DNA of 64,000 bases from Jonesiaceae bacterium BS-20 (GTDB lineage: Bacteria > Actinomycetota > Actinomycetes > Actinomycetales > Cellulomonadaceae), in assembly GCA_039995105.1 (NCBI GenBank), contig CP146203.1:1612001-1676000 (forward strand), in the 5' to 3' direction. A program made the translations under genes and the position numbers. The notes beneath the pieces are model-generated. The model made no database searches. It saw nothing but the letters and a program-made list of their open reading frames with translations, and was not told the DNA's origin. Below are positions 52,831 to 63,029 of this stretch, piece by piece (the stretch's first letter is position 1; every line of letters starts with the position of its first letter).

Positions 52831-54758
52831 CGATCACCATCCTTAGCATCAATCGGGTTCTCGTTGTCTAGGCCAACCGAGGCGAGCTCTTCAGCCTTGG
52901 CAGCTTCTTCCGCTTCTTGGGCGGCCTTGCGCTCCGCAATCGTCAGACGCTTGCCGTTAGGGGCATTGCTGGCTGGCTGCCCAGCGGCAGCGACTCGGCC
53001 ACGTCCAACGTAACGGGTTGGGGCAATGCCCAGTCCCTTGGGATCGAACCCGGACAGTTTGTGTCCTTCCGCAAAGAACTTTGTCTTAGCCAACAGCGTC
53101 ATGACCGGGTGGGTGAAGAAGAAGACAATGACTAGGTCAATCAAGGTGGTCAGACCGAGGGTAAACGCGAATCCACGGACCCCACCGACAGCGAGGAAAT
53201 ACAGGACGACGGCAGCAATAAAGTTCACGGTGTCCGAGGCAATAATGGTCCGCTTGGCGCGGTCCCAACCTACGGCAACTGCGCCCTCGAGGTTGCGGCC
53301 ATCTCGCAACTCGTCACGGATACGTTCGAAGTACACAATGAACGAGTCCGCTGTAATACCAACCGCCAGAATCACACCGGCAACACCCGGCAGAGATAGT
53401 CGGTAGCCTTGCAGCCAGGATAGGACAGTAATCGCACCGTAGGTGAGCAAGGCGGCGACCATCAAGGAGGCCACGGTTACCAAACCAAGGACGCGGTACT
53501 GGACCAAGGAGTAGACAACAACGAGTCCAAGACCGATCAGACCCGCCAGCAGTCCCTTCTGGAGCTGCTCGGAACCAAGCGTTGCAGAGATAGTCTCTTC
53601 GCTCTGCACTTCAAAGGTCAGCGGCAAGGCACCAAAGTTGAGCTGGTTTGCCAACATGTTGGCCGACTCGTTGGTGTAACTACCGGTGATCTCCGCCTTA
53701 CCGTCAGAGATAATAATGCTCACTTGGGGTGCAGCAATAACCAAGTTGTCCAAAGCCATGGCAAACATATTGGGGGCTAGGGTGGGGTTGGGAGTCGAAA
53801 TCCAGGTTTCGTAGTTTGGCAACTCTGATAGTCGCGTAGTGACTTCCCTGAACGCCCGGGTACCATCCTTGGTGAACTCTAAGTTGACAGCCCAGCTGTT
53901 CAGCGTTGCACCACTTTGTGTTTGCTCTAAGCCGGATGACGCCCGCTTGATCTCACTACCGGCAAAGTCCATTGGCCCAAGAATGTACTTGGTGCTGCCA
54001 TCAGCTTCACAGGTGACAAGAGGCTTGGCCGGGTCGGCTACACCGCCACCGCCCTTAAGGTTCTCTGGAGCAGTGCAGTCGAGTGCTTTGAACTCGTCCA
54101 TGATCTCGGGAGTGATCCAAGCCAGGTCGGAGTTATTGGTGGGCTTTGCGGCCGGCTCTTCAGGTGCGGCCGGCTCTTCAGGTGCGGGAGTCTCCTCCGT
54201 AGCGGGGGCCTCGGCAGAGTCCTCGGTTGCCGGGGACTCCTCAGTTGCTGGAGCCTCGTCGGTATTCGCCTCATCGGCGTTGTCACCGGTGATTTCTCCG
54301 TCTGGACCCGGCGTCGTTTCAGGTTGGTCGGTTGTCTGCTCCGCAGGTACTGGCTGCGGGTTGCCAAAGAAGAGAACAGGACGGAACTGCATCTGGGCGG
54401 ACTCACGGACTAGGTTCAGGGTTTCCTGCGAAGGCTTGCCCGGAATGGCAACAACAATGTTCTTGCCACCCTGACTCGTGATTTCTGTTTCAGCTACACC
54501 CGAAGAGTCAACACGCTGGCGGATAATCTCGATCGCCTGGTTGATGTCTTCGGAGGTAACCGGCTCATTGTTCGCCGTTACCGCTTGCAGAATGATCTGC
54601 GTTCCACCCTCAAGGTCGAGGGCTAAGTTCGGTGTCCAGCTTGCGTCCGACCATTTATTGCCGGCGGCTAGGGAACCAAAAAGGACCAGAATGATAGCGA
54701 ACAACCCAATGATGGGCCGCGCACCCCTAGCCTTTGGTTTGGTGTTGGTGGTGGCCAA
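52827..54758 (-). CDS. secD: Protein-export membrane protein SecD
   Basis: A 643-residue partner of SecF. One N-terminal helix (IIGLFAIILVLFGSLA), a large periplasmic-side domain starting LDLEGGTQIILQA, and five C-terminal helices with GVAGVILAVGITADSFIVYFERI. Between about residues 135 and 205 lies an acidic Pro/Glu/Ala repeat insert (APEEPAAPEEPAAKP), as in other high-GC relatives. The start is a TTG preceding MATTNTKP; a nearby ATG is out of frame. Confidence 0.95.
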   Translation of the reverse strand: MATTNTKPKARGARPIIGLFAIILVLFGSLAAGNKWSDASWTPNLALDLEGGTQIILQAVTANNEPVTSEDINQAIEIIRQRVDSSGVAETEITSQGGKNIVVAIPGKPSQETLNLVRESAQMQFRPVLFFGNPQPVPAEQTTDQPETTPGPDGEITGDNADEANTDEAPATEESPATEDSAEAPATEETPAPEEPAAPEEPAAKPTNNSDLAWITPEIMDEFKALDCTAPENLKGGGGVADPAKPLVTCEADGSTKYILGPMDFAGSEIKRASSGLEQTQSGATLNSWAVNLEFTKDGTRAFREVTTRLSELPNYETWISTPNPTLAPNMFAMALDNLVIAAPQVSIIISDGKAEITGSYTNESANMLANQLNFGALPLTFEVQSEETISATLGSEQLQKGLLAGLIGLGLVVVYSLVQYRVLGLVTVASLMVAALLTYGAITVLSWLQGYRLSLPGVAGVILAVGITADSFIVYFERIRDELRDGRNLEGAVAVGWDRAKRTIIASDTVNFIAAVVLYFLAVGGVRGFAFTLGLTTLIDLVIVFFFTHPVMTLLAKTKFFAEGHKLSGFDPKGLGIAPTRYVGRGRVAAAGQPASNAPNGKRLTIAERKAAQEAEEAAKAEELASVGLDNENPIDAKDGDR

Positions 54759-54809
54759 CTTTCGTCTCTTCTCATACGCGCAGGAACATTACGCCACCTG
54801 CAAATTTAT

Positions 54810-54833
54810 GCCGTGGCCATAAGTGGCCACGGC
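54810..54833. terminator. Hairpin between yajC and secD
   Basis: GCCGTGGCCA and its complement with a 4-nt loop, followed by T4 only on the plus strand. In the direction of yajC-secD transcription it may act as partial attenuator. Confidence 0.5.
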
Positions 54834-54849
54834 TTTTCAATTACTACGG

Positions 54850-55230
54850 TTAGTTCTTGGACTCGTCATCCGAGTTTGGCTTTTCAATGAGCGCGCTGAC
54901 ATCGTCAGGAACCGCGAATCCGGTGTCCGCTGCTTCTGTTGCGGCGACGGCCTGGTCTACGCCTTCTGGAGCCTCGTACGGCTTTGCAATGGCAGCCTTA
55001 ACCCACCGGCTAGCGCTGCCGTCTGGTGATTCGAGGGTAATGAGGTCACCCTCAACATTGGAAATGGTGCCCACCATTCCGGAGGCAGTCATGACCTGTG
55101 TTCCCACTTCAAGCGAGTCACGGAACTTTACTGCCTCTTTTTGGCGCTTACGTTGTCCTCGCGTCATGAACATCATGAGCAGGACAAAGCCACCAAGCAT
55201 AATAATGATTGAGAAATCCACTGCGGTCAC
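54850..55230 (-). CDS. yajC: Preprotein translocase subunit YajC
   Basis: A 126-residue protein with one N-terminal helix (IIIMLGGFVLLMMFMT), a basic stretch RGQRKRQKE, then the conserved TQVMTASGMVGTISNVEGD that defines YajC. The C-terminal tail is acidic. GTG start (MTAVDFS) with AAGG upstream. It associates with SecDF, encoded next. Confidence 0.93.
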   Translation of the reverse strand: MTAVDFSIIIMLGGFVLLMMFMTRGQRKRQKEAVKFRDSLEVGTQVMTASGMVGTISNVEGDLITLESPDGSASRWVKAAIAKPYEAPEGVDQAVAATEAADTGFAVPDDVSALIEKPNSDDESKN

Positions 55231-55412
55231 ACACCTTCATAGCAAGTTTGAATCAAAATCGAACGCCAATGCGCCCGCATACCTAACGTATCGCAGCGCA
55301 AAAAAGTGCCACTTCTTTATGGGTAGATCACAGCGCTGTCGCAACAACCATGTTATCCACCCTTAAGAATGGCGCATGACAGGGACAAATGGCAATTTGG
55401 CCCCGAAAAATT

Positions 55413-56519
55413 CTATGTAAACAGGGTTGGAAAATCAGCGGGTGGCATGAGCCCTAGGTGTTTCCATGTCGCAGCGGTGGCAACCCGTCCACGTGCGGTG
55501 CGGCCCATCAATCCCTCACGCACTAGGAAAGGCTCGGCAACGCTTTCCACTGTTTCCGGTTCCTCACCGACGGCAACGGCCAAGGTGGAAAGCCCCACTG
55601 GGCCACCTCCAAATCGCTGACACAGTGCCGTCAATACCGCACGGTCTAGCCTGTCTAACCCCAGTTGGTCGACTTCATAGACATCGAGCGCCGACTTTGC
55701 CGCAACCAGGTCCAGCTCACCCGTGCCACGAACCTGGGCCCAGTCGCGCACCCGCCGCAAGAGCCGGTTGGCAATACGCGGGGTTCCCCGAGACCGCGAG
55801 GCAAGTTCCGCTGCGGCTTCCGGCGCAATATCTGCACCCAGCAATTTAGCCGAGCGCGTCAGGACTTGCTCAAGTTCATCCGCAGAATAGAAATCAAGGT
55901 GCCCAGTGAACCCAAACCGGTCGCGCAATGGAGCCGGCAATAAACCGGCGCGGGTTGTTGCCCCAACGGCGGTGAACCGCGGCAGGCTCAATGGAATCGC
56001 ACTGGCCCCCGCGCCCTTGCCAACAACAACGTCAACGCGGAAGTCTTCCATGGCAACGTAAAGCAATTCTTCTGCAGGACGAGCCAACCGGTGAATCTCA
56101 TCAATAAATAAGACTTCACCCTCATCAAGCGAAGATAAAATAGCGGCCAAGTCACCCGCATGCTGGATGGCCGGGCCTGAGGTAATGCGTAGCGACACCC
56201 CAAGTTCAACCGCAATAATCATTGCCAAGGTTGTTTTACCCAACCCCGGTGGGCCGGATAGTAGGACGTGATCGGGTGAGGCTCCGCGTCCCTTGGCGGC
56301 ATCAAGAACCAACGAAAGTTGGTCGCGCACCACGCGCTGGCCAACAAAGTCATCGAGCGAGCGGGGACGCAGGGCCGCTTCGGCGGCCCGCTCAAGGGCG
56401 TCTGCATCGGGAGAAGAAACCCGCTCTTGGGCGTCCTCTAATCCCTGGGCGACGTAACCTTCATCCCCAAATCCACCGGAGAAATCTAAACTGTCAAAGT
56501 CCGTATTGTCATCAGCCAC
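55413..56519 (-). CDS. ruvB: Holliday junction branch-migration ATPase RuvB
   Basis: A 368-residue AAA+ motor. Walker [12 protein letters not shown], Walker [10 protein letters not shown], sensor [19 protein letters not shown] and the C-terminal winged helix ([18 protein letters not shown]) are all present. The GTG start overlaps the ruvA stop by 8 nt. Works with RuvA and RuvC at recombination junctions. Confidence 0.96.
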   Translation of the reverse strand: MADDNTDFDSLDFSGGFGDEGYVAQGLEDAQERVSSPDADALERAAEAALRPRSLDDFVGQRVVRDQLSLVLDAAKGRGASPDHVLLSGPPGLGKTTLAMIIAVELGVSLRITSGPAIQHAGDLAAILSSLDEGEVLFIDEIHRLARPAEELLYVAMEDFRVDVVVGKGAGASAIPLSLPRFTAVGATTRAGLLPAPLRDRFGFTGHLDFYSADELEQVLTRSAKLLGADIAPEAAAELASRSRGTPRIANRLLRRVRDWAQVRGTGELDLVAAKSALDVYEVDQLGLDRLDRAVLTALCQRFGGGPVGLSTLAVAVGEEPETVESVAEPFLVREGLMGRTARGRVATAATWKHLGLMPPADFPTLFT

Positions 56520-57132
56520 GTTGACCACCCAAAACCTTAAGCGCACTACGCAGGGTGGCTGGCACCGTGGCCATCTCAACCTGGGCCGCACCCGTATCAG
56601 CAAGAACCTGTTCAACCGCCTGCTCAGCGGCCTTAGCGTTCCAACCGAGCGAGACTAGAGCGTCAATAACTTGACCGCGCTGGTCAGCGACCGGTGCCGG
56701 AACCGCACCTGGGGCATCGGCGCTAAAGGCCGGAGCTGAGATTTTACCCCGGAGCTCAAGCAGTAGCCGCTGGGCGACCTTGGGGCCAATTCCTGGGATC
56801 CGGGTGAGCGCCTTAACATCTTCTTGAACGAGTGCCATGCGCAGCGAATCTGAAGTATGCACGGCCAGCATGGCCAGGGCCAAGCGCGGCCCTACCCCAC
56901 TGACAGTTTGGACAACCTCAAACATCTCTCGCTCGTCCTCGCTATCAAACCCGTACAGGGTTAAGGCATCCTCACGGACCACCATCGAGGTTGCAAGCGA
57001 GGCGTTCCCACCCACGCGAAGGTTGGAGAGCGTAGTGGGGGTCGCATTGATGAGGTAACCCACCCCGGCAACCTCTAAAATCAGCGCGCTAATGCGCAGC
57101 TGCTGGACAGTGCCGGTCAATGAAGCAATCAC
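56512..57132 (-). CDS. ruvA: Holliday junction DNA-binding protein RuvA
   Basis: A 206-residue protein. N-terminal OB-fold ([21 protein letters not shown] in part), two helix-hairpin-helix motifs ([29 protein letters not shown]) and a C-terminal RuvB-contacting domain ([16 protein letters not shown]). GTG at 57132 was chosen to give the usual MIASL start. Confidence 0.95.
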   Translation of the reverse strand: MIASLTGTVQQLRISALILEVAGVGYLINATPTTLSNLRVGGNASLATSMVVREDALTLYGFDSEDEREMFEVVQTVSGVGPRLALAMLAVHTSDSLRMALVQEDVKALTRIPGIGPKVAQRLLLELRGKISAPAFSADAPGAVPAPVADQRGQVIDALVSLGWNAKAAEQAVEQVLADTGAAQVEMATVPATLRSALKVLGGQRG

Positions 57133-57189
57133 GAGAGCTAAGCCCAATCTAACAAAATACGAACAGGTGTACGATTCAGGCTATCAATT

Positions 57190-57759
57190 TCAGCCAAGGT
57201 GTTTGCCTTGCCGCGCCGCTTGCTCGGCAGCGGCCCACTGGCGCTGGGCCGGGGTTGCCGCAAAACTTTGGGACTTATCCAAGATTGCGGCCGGGCGCCA
57301 CAGGTTACAGATCGCTAGGGCCAACGCATCGGCGGCATCAGCGGGTTTAGGAATCTCCGTCAGACCTAAGATTTGAGCCACCATGCGTTGTACCTGCGCC
57401 TTGTCAGCGCGCCCCGAGCCGGTGACCGCAGCTTTGACCTCACTGGGGGTATGCAGTGCAACGGGAACATTGCGCCGCGCCGCTGCCAGCATAGCCAGAC
57501 CCGCAACCTGGGCTGTTCCCATCACGGTAGACACATTGTTCTGCGCAAAGACACGCTCAACGGCAACCACATCCGGCAGGTGCGAATCCATCCACTCATC
57601 CAGTTGATCAGCGATCTTGAGTAACCGCTGATCAACAGAAAGGTCAGGTGCAGAGCGAGCTACTCCCACGCTGACCATCCGGGCCCTTCGCCCACCGATG
57701 GAATCCACTACACCAATTCCACAGCGGGTTAGTCCTGGGTCAACGCCAAGTACTCGCAT
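57190..57759 (-). CDS. ruvC: Holliday junction resolvase RuvC
   Basis: A 189-residue endonuclease that cuts Holliday junctions. Acidic catalytic residues are seen in [10 protein letters not shown] at the start, [11 protein letters not shown], and [10 protein letters not shown]. First gene of the ruvC-ruvA-ruvB run on the minus strand, 45 nt after yebC. Confidence 0.96.
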   Translation of the reverse strand: MRVLGVDPGLTRCGIGVVDSIGGRRARMVSVGVARSAPDLSVDQRLLKIADQLDEWMDSHLPDVVAVERVFAQNNVSTVMGTAQVAGLAMLAAARRNVPVALHTPSEVKAAVTGSGRADKAQVQRMVAQILGLTEIPKPADAADALALAICNLWRPAAILDKSQSFAATPAQRQWAAAEQAARQGKHLG

Positions 57760-57804
57760 GCACCTGACCTTTCTTAATGTTGTGAGTTTACGGCGACCGA
57801 ACGA

Positions 57805-58566
57805 CTAATCTTCGTCGTTTTCGAGCTCCGCCATAACTTCATCTGGAACGTCATAAGCGGCGTAAACGTTTTGTACGTCGTCTGACTCTTCAAGAGCATC
57901 AATCAGCTTGAAGATCTTGCGCGCGCCATCCGCATCCAGGTCAATCTTGGTCGACGGGTGCCAGATAGCTTCATCCGAGTCATATTCAATGCCAGCCGCG
58001 GTCAGTGCTTCACGTACAGCCGGCATATCACCGTGCTCGCACAGCACCTCGTAGGTGTCGCCGCCGTCGTTGATTTCCTCAGCACCGGCTTCGAGCACGG
58101 CCATCATGAGGTCATCCTCGGTCAGGTCCTTTTTAGGGACTACAACCATGCCCTTACGGGCGAACATGTATGCAACAGATCCGGGGTCAGCCATCTGTCC
58201 ACCCGAGCGCGTGAATGCGACGCGCACGTCAGCAGCACTGCGGTTCTTGTTGTCGGTCAAGCATTCAACAAGAACTGCGACACCACCGGGCGCGTAGCCC
58301 TCGTACATGATGGTTTGGTAGTCAGCACCACCGGCGATGAGGCCAGCACCACGCTTCACCGCGCGGTCAATGTTGTCGTTTGGAACCGAGGTCTTCTTGG
58401 CCTTGGTAATCGCTTCAACCAGGCCGGGGTTTCCTGCCGGGTCTGCACCACCAGCGCGTGCCGCTACTTCAATGTTCTTGACCAACTTGGCAAAGAGTTT
58501 ACCGCGTCGAGAGTCGAGGACGGCCTTCTTGTGCTTTGTTGTGGCCCATTTGGAGTGACCAGCCAT
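57805..58566 (-). CDS. yebC: YebC/PmpR-family transcription/translation factor
   Basis: A 253-residue protein starting [14 protein letters not shown], the family hallmark, with the conserved [22 protein letters not shown]-type core (seen here in full) and an acidic C-terminus. Members regulate transcription or help ribosomes at polyproline. AAGGAGCT precedes the ATG. Typical neighbour of ruvC. Confidence 0.95.
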   Translation of the reverse strand: MAGHSKWATTKHKKAVLDSRRGKLFAKLVKNIEVAARAGGADPAGNPGLVEAITKAKKTSVPNDNIDRAVKRGAGLIAGGADYQTIMYEGYAPGGVAVLVECLTDNKNRSAADVRVAFTRSGGQMADPGSVAYMFARKGMVVVPKKDLTEDDLMMAVLEAGAEEINDGGDTYEVLCEHGDMPAVREALTAAGIEYDSDEAIWHPSTKIDLDADGARKIFKLIDALEESDDVQNVYAAYDVPDEVMAELENDED

Positions 58567-58722
58567 GGGTGTTAGCTCCTTGCAATTCGTGGTTCAACGC
58601 AGCGGTGCCCGGGTAGCTCAACGTAAACGTGCCAACCCATTGCCACTGCGACTACCTAGATTTTACCTGCATTTTTGATAACGCAGTGCAAGCGGTTCCT
58701 CTGCGTGTGGAAACTACCCGTA

Positions 58723-59280
58723 TTATTCCTCAGCTATGCCCAAATTGAGGAGAGTTCCGTCCCAGCCTTGGCTCAAGTTTGCCACCAGATCACCTAGGTT
58801 CTCCGGGAAAACCTCGATACTCGAGTCCGCGATATCCGCTGCGGAAAGCCATGCCATTTCCTCTAGAAAACTGTTTTCCACCTCGGTCCAACCACTCGTG
58901 TTGGTATCCGGCACCGCATCAAGCTCGACAAGATAAATCAACTCGTGCTGAACGCAGTGCTCGGCAGCGAAATCGAAAATAGCCGTCCGTTCTATGACCG
59001 GACCAATGAGTTGGGTCTGCTTTAGCTCAATCCCGGTTTCTTCAAACACCTCGCGGACCGCTGCTTGCTCCGGGGTCTCCCCCAAATCGATTCCGCCCCC
59101 GATAGTGAACCACCATTGCCGGTCCGGCCGGTCACTGTCATGGCCTTTAACGAGCAACACCCGCTTTTGGGGATCCAAGATCAGCACCCGGGCCGCCTTG
59201 CGCAGGCGCATTCCCGCGATTGTTTGGCCCGCGTCCCAGCCGGATGCGTTGGCAGAAATTTGCGGGGGTTGACCTGTCAT
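58723..59280 (-). CDS. NUDIX hydrolase
   Basis: A 185-residue hydrolase of nucleoside diphosphate-linked compounds. The NUDIX box GGGIDLGETPEQAAVREV followed by FEETGIE fits GX5EX7REUXEEXGU. The first 25 residues are a nonconserved extension. The substrate cannot be predicted. The ATG overlaps the stop of the gene upstream by 4 nt, so it is co-translated with it. Confidence 0.9.
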   Translation of the reverse strand: MTGQPPQISANASGWDAGQTIAGMRLRKAARVLILDPQKRVLLVKGHDSDRPDRQWWFTIGGGIDLGETPEQAAVREVFEETGIELKQTQLIGPVIERTAIFDFAAEHCVQHELIYLVELDAVPDTNTSGWTEVENSFLEEMAWLSAADIADSSIEVFPENLGDLVANLSQGWDGTLLNLGIAEE

Positions 59281-59978
59281 GCCTGTGGCCTAGACGTAGG
59301 CTGCCCAGATACCTGTCGTAGTCCCGTGGGCCAAGCGTCATCAAATTCAACCGTGCCTGGCATGGCTGCGCGTCCGGCAATTCGAAAGAGCCGCACAAAC
59401 GGGTTACCGCGTACGCGCTGGGCTTGGAGAACCGCTTCGTTGTGGAAACGGCGGGCCAGTTGAACTCGGTACCATGCTGCTGAGAGCTGATTGAGGAGTT
59501 CTTCTTGGTCAGGATCTTGGTAGAGCAACCGCGCTTCTTCTTCAGAGTCCAACAGTTGCCGGACCACGGCCGTCAGCGTGCTCTCCCCCGCTTCTCGGTC
59601 TTTTCCGAGCGTCCCGTCGAGGGCCTGAATTACGCTTGTTCGTGATGGACCGGCACGTTGTGCTTCATCACGGTGCAGACCTACGAGTTCCTCTAGGTCC
59701 GGAACCGCGACGATCAGTTCTTGGTCGCCGTCGGCTTCCGAAGTTCCCACTGCGTGCGCGCTTTCAATGAGTAAGACCGAACTCACAGGATCAAGCATTC
59801 CCGATGCCCCAACGGCTCCCGCCACATTCGAACGTCTCAGCAATTGTGCGTCTAAGGCAAGACGCGAGGCTACCACTTTGCGGTGCACCCGGTCGAGGCG
59901 TTGTGCGCTAGCGAGCACAATCCAGAGCCCTAGCCCCAAAATGAGGAATGCAACGATGGCAATTTCTGACCAGATCAT
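59277..59978 (-). CDS. LemA-like membrane-anchored protein in the PIM locus
   Basis: A 233-residue protein with one N-terminal helix (IAIVAFLILGLGLWIVLA) and a cytoplasmic helical domain; QLSAAWYRVQLARRFHNEAVLQ resembles the end of LemA-type proteins. It is commonly found next to pimA in Actinomycetota. Overlaps both neighbours by 4 nt. Function unknown; a link to cell-envelope lipid synthesis is by context. Confidence 0.6.
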   Translation of the reverse strand: MIWSEIAIVAFLILGLGLWIVLASAQRLDRVHRKVVASRLALDAQLLRRSNVAGAVGASGMLDPVSSVLLIESAHAVGTSEADGDQELIVAVPDLEELVGLHRDEAQRAGPSRTSVIQALDGTLGKDREAGESTLTAVVRQLLDSEEEARLLYQDPDQEELLNQLSAAWYRVQLARRFHNEAVLQAQRVRGNPFVRLFRIAGRAAMPGTVEFDDAWPTGLRQVSGQPTSRPQA

Positions 59979-61174
59979 TGGTTTGCCCCTACTCTTGAGT
60001 TACCCGTAATCGAATCGGGGTCTTCGCCTACCCCACCGAGAGCCGAAGACGCAGAAAGCACCATTTCGTAGACGGTTAAGACTTTGGAGGTTACCTCGGA
60101 CCAGTCGAATTGTTGGACAAACTCGGTTGCTCTCGCAGTCTTTTGTTCACGCTCTTGTGGGTTAGACAAAGCCCTGTCTATGGCTCCCGCCAATTCGTTG
60201 GGGTCCCCCACTTCAAACATGAAGCCGGCCTTACCGTAGTCAAGGACTCGTTCAAACGCGCCGATGTTTGAGGCAACCACAGCGGCTCCTGCGCTCATTG
60301 CCTCAACGAGGACAATGCCGAAGCTCTCGCCACCGGTCTGCGGAGCAATGTAAAGGTCAACCGAGGACAACAAACCAGCCTTGTCCTCATCCGAGATCCC
60401 CCCTAAGAATTCCAAGTTCTTGGCATCGACACCCAAGGTTTCAATTGCCAGGGCCATGCCGTCGTCGCCGCGTCCTGCGATCAGGAAGCGTGCACCCGGA
60501 TACTTCTTAAGTACCTGTGGGATTGCCGCGGTCAACACGGGCAATCCCTTGCGCGGTTCATCGAGCCGGCCAAGGAACGCAATCGTGGGTCGTTCAGCCG
60601 TGCCAACCCACTGCTCTTGGGGTTGGGCCTGCGTGAATAGGTCCACATAGACCCCGTTTGGGACAACGACCGCGTCTCCACCGAGGTGATCGATCAAGGT
60701 CCTGCGGGCGTCTTCCGAGACTGCAATGCGAGCTGAGAATTTTTCAAGGCTTGAGCGCACCAACGGGGACACAAACTGCAAAGCCTTAGACCGTACCAAC
60801 GAGGTGTGGAAGGTTCCAACGATCGGCCCTTTAGCAATCCACAGCGCGAGCATAGACACACTCGGGGTCATGGGTTCGTGCAGGTGGAGAACGTCAAATT
60901 GACCCTCTACGAGCCAGCGGCGTACTTTTGCCGCCGCACGGGGACCAAAGGTGAGGCGCGCAACCGATCCGTTGTACTTGATCGGTATGGCCTTACCCGC
61001 CGAGGTAATGTACGGCGGAATCACGGTTCCCTCGTCGGCCGGGGCAAGAACAGAGACGCTATGTCCCCGTTCCATGAGTGCCTCGGCGAGGTCTCGCACG
61101 TGAAACTGGACCCCACCGGGTGCGTCAAAGGAGTAGGGGCAGACAATACCAACGCGTAGTTTCCGCTGCTGCAT
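59975..61174 (-). CDS. pimA: Phosphatidylinositol alpha-mannosyltransferase PimA
   Basis: A 399-residue GT4 glycosyltransferase adding the first mannose from GDP-mannose to phosphatidylinositol at the membrane's inner face. The N-terminal GIVCPYSFDAPGGVQFHVRD and the C-terminal donor site GGESFGIVLVEAMSAG (EX7E) are typical. The ATG (MQQRKLRVG) overlaps the acyltransferase stop (TGATG). The run pgsA, acyltransferase, pimA is the standard PIM pathway order. Confidence 0.92.
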   Translation of the reverse strand: MQQRKLRVGIVCPYSFDAPGGVQFHVRDLAEALMERGHSVSVLAPADEGTVIPPYITSAGKAIPIKYNGSVARLTFGPRAAAKVRRWLVEGQFDVLHLHEPMTPSVSMLALWIAKGPIVGTFHTSLVRSKALQFVSPLVRSSLEKFSARIAVSEDARRTLIDHLGGDAVVVPNGVYVDLFTQAQPQEQWVGTAERPTIAFLGRLDEPRKGLPVLTAAIPQVLKKYPGARFLIAGRGDDGMALAIETLGVDAKNLEFLGGISDEDKAGLLSSVDLYIAPQTGGESFGIVLVEAMSAGAAVVASNIGAFERVLDYGKAGFMFEVGDPNELAGAIDRALSNPQEREQKTARATEFVQQFDWSEVTSKVLTVYEMVLSASSALGGVGEDPDSITGNSRVGANQ

Positions 61175-62127
61175 CAGTTCTCCTTGGTTTCGTCTTGTAG
61201 TGAAGCGGCGTACCGCTCCTGGTCGAGGTCTGCAATGAATACCTTTTGCAGCATGTGCCAGTCCTGCGGGTGCCGGGCAATCGTCCGGGCAAGTGTGTCC
61301 ACCCAAGACTGAGTTACCTGTTGAATTTGTTGCTGCCGGGGAGCCGCTTGGTCAAAGTTGACCTCGGGCCCAAAGGTTAACACAATGCCCCACGGCGAGC
61401 CGGCTAGTTTTCGACGCTCGCCTCGCAAGCGTTCATAGTGCACCCCTAACGGGAACAAGGGGGCGCCCGATGCCACGGTCAGGGTTGCCGGTCCAGCTGC
61501 GACCCGTGCCTTGTGGCCAAAGAGGTCAACCTCAACACCGGTCCGGGTCAGGTCCCGGTCGGCCAAAATGGGGATGAGCGAACCGGGCTGTTTTGCGGCC
61601 TTTAGTAGCCCTCGAAATACCCCCTGGTCGCCGGCCACGAGGATGCGCAGGCCCAGTTCATTGCGGAACCGCAAGAACTCTTCAAAGACCTCTGCCGGCT
61701 CCAGACGTTCGGCAACGGTCAACACGGGTGCCAGCTCCTCGGTGGCCCAGACTCCCGCTAGGTCCCAGTTACCCTGGTGGCTTAGCGCCAGAACCGGAGA
61801 CTGTCCTTGGGCGATCACTTCGCGTACGGGACCATCGTTGACTGCGCGCACCCGAGCATCAATTTGGGTTTTAGAAAGGTGAGTCAGAACAAAGGCTTCG
61901 CTGAAGTACCGCATGTAACTGCGCATACCAGCGCGGCTCAAGTTTCGGATCTGTTTGGGATCGAGCTCGGGGCGTACCCGGGCAAGGTTCTTCTCCAGTT
62001 GCTTCACCCCACCCTTTGAGGTCACCCAGGTGGCATCGGCAACAAGGTTGAACATCCCGCGGTATAGCGGAGCGGGAATCTTGTGAGCGTGCCGCCACGC
62101 AAACCCGAACGCATTAAAACGGGCCAC
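61174..62127 (-). CDS. patA: Phosphatidylinositol mannoside acyltransferase
   Basis: A 317-residue LpxL/HtrB-type acyltransferase that acylates the mannose of PIM1/PIM2. The catalytic HX4D motif is seen in ALSHQGNWDLAG, followed by ERLEP and RDLTRTGVEVDLFG. Two nt separate it from the pgsA-type gene, and it overlaps pimA, so the three act in one pathway. Confidence 0.9.
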   Translation of the reverse strand: MARFNAFGFAWRHAHKIPAPLYRGMFNLVADATWVTSKGGVKQLEKNLARVRPELDPKQIRNLSRAGMRSYMRYFSEAFVLTHLSKTQIDARVRAVNDGPVREVIAQGQSPVLALSHQGNWDLAGVWATEELAPVLTVAERLEPAEVFEEFLRFRNELGLRILVAGDQGVFRGLLKAAKQPGSLIPILADRDLTRTGVEVDLFGHKARVAAGPATLTVASGAPLFPLGVHYERLRGERRKLAGSPWGIVLTFGPEVNFDQAAPRQQQIQQVTQSWVDTLARTIARHPQDWHMLQKVFIADLDQERYAASLQDETKEN

Positions 62128-62129
62128 GG

Positions 62130-62771
62130 TCAGTTCCCCTCGCCTTCCTGCACTTCTTGTAAGGCCATCCCCTGTTGGCGGACCACGGCGATGCGCTGCA
62201 CCAACGTGATGATTGAGGCTAGGGCCAAGAACATTAATGCGAACATGAGGACGCCATCATTCGAGGTGAATCCGGCTACGCACGCGGCCAGCAGCGAAAT
62301 CAGGAGCCGCTCGGGGCGTTCGGCGATCCCAACATTTGCGGTCATTCCCAGGCCCTCGGCGCGGGCTCGCGCATAGGAAACGAGCATCCCAAATACCAAG
62401 CATGAAACCGACGCGATAACACCTAACGTTGCCCACCGCTCCTGACCATGAGCCAAAAAGTACCAGGCCAGACCCACAAAGATTGCGGCATCGGCAAGTC
62501 GGTCAAGCGTGGAATCTAGGAAAGCGCCCCACGGGCCTGACTGCCCTGATAGCCGCGCCATGGTCCCGTCGAGGGAGTCTGCAAAAACAAAGAACCCGAT
62601 AATGAGCGACCCTGCCGCAAGATGGTTCGTAGGAAACGCCCAGAGCGCTGCCACGATCACACCGATCGTGCCAACGATAGTCACCACGTCCGCGGAGATT
62701 CCCAACTTAAGTAAAATCTTGGCGATCGGGCCAAAAATCTTTGCCATTACCCCGCGTAGGCCGTTGAGCAC
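62130..62771 (-). CDS. pgsA: Phosphatidylinositol phosphate synthase, PgsA type
   Basis: A 213-residue CDP-alcohol phosphotransferase. The metal-binding motif DGX2ARX8GX3DX3D is complete (DSLDGTMARLSG, GAFLDSTLDRLAD). Six membrane helices. By its place before the PIM acyltransferase and pimA it most likely makes phosphatidylinositol phosphate from CDP-diacylglycerol and inositol phosphate. Confidence 0.9.
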   Translation of the reverse strand: MLNGLRGVMAKIFGPIAKILLKLGISADVVTIVGTIGVIVAALWAFPTNHLAAGSLIIGFFVFADSLDGTMARLSGQSGPWGAFLDSTLDRLADAAIFVGLAWYFLAHGQERWATLGVIASVSCLVFGMLVSYARARAEGLGMTANVGIAERPERLLISLLAACVAGFTSNDGVLMFALMFLALASIITLVQRIAVVRQQGMALQEVQEGEGN

Positions 62772-63029
62772 CTTGAGCTCTCCTTAAAGCGTTGTTCTGC
62801 CGCAACATGCGGCACCTCCCAATCTTGCCGCATGCGCGCCAAAAACTTGATATTGCACGCCATGATTTGCCAAGACTCATACCTAAATAACAGTAATATC
62901 CACCTAAATAGGTAGGCATTAGTCCCCGTTACCCTCCAAGACCATACTTTCGTCCCATGTTTTCAAGGGTTCCCCGGAGATAATTGAAGTGGTGCAGCTC
63001 TCCTGCCCACTTAAATTTTTGGAGGTTTC
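62772..63029. other. Divergent promoter region, pgsA and dehydrogenase
   Basis: TGCCGCA and its complement form a 7-bp hairpin near 62802-62818. Two CACCTAAATA-like words near 62880-62912, one within ACCTAAATAGGT (a near-perfect palindrome), could be an operator for the dehydrogenase gene. GGAGG lies 5 nt before the dehydrogenase ATG. Confidence 0.4.

Noticed and set aside
62800-62820. Terminator after pgsA region
   Set aside because: A 7-bp hairpin without T-run, upstream of pgsA rather than downstream.
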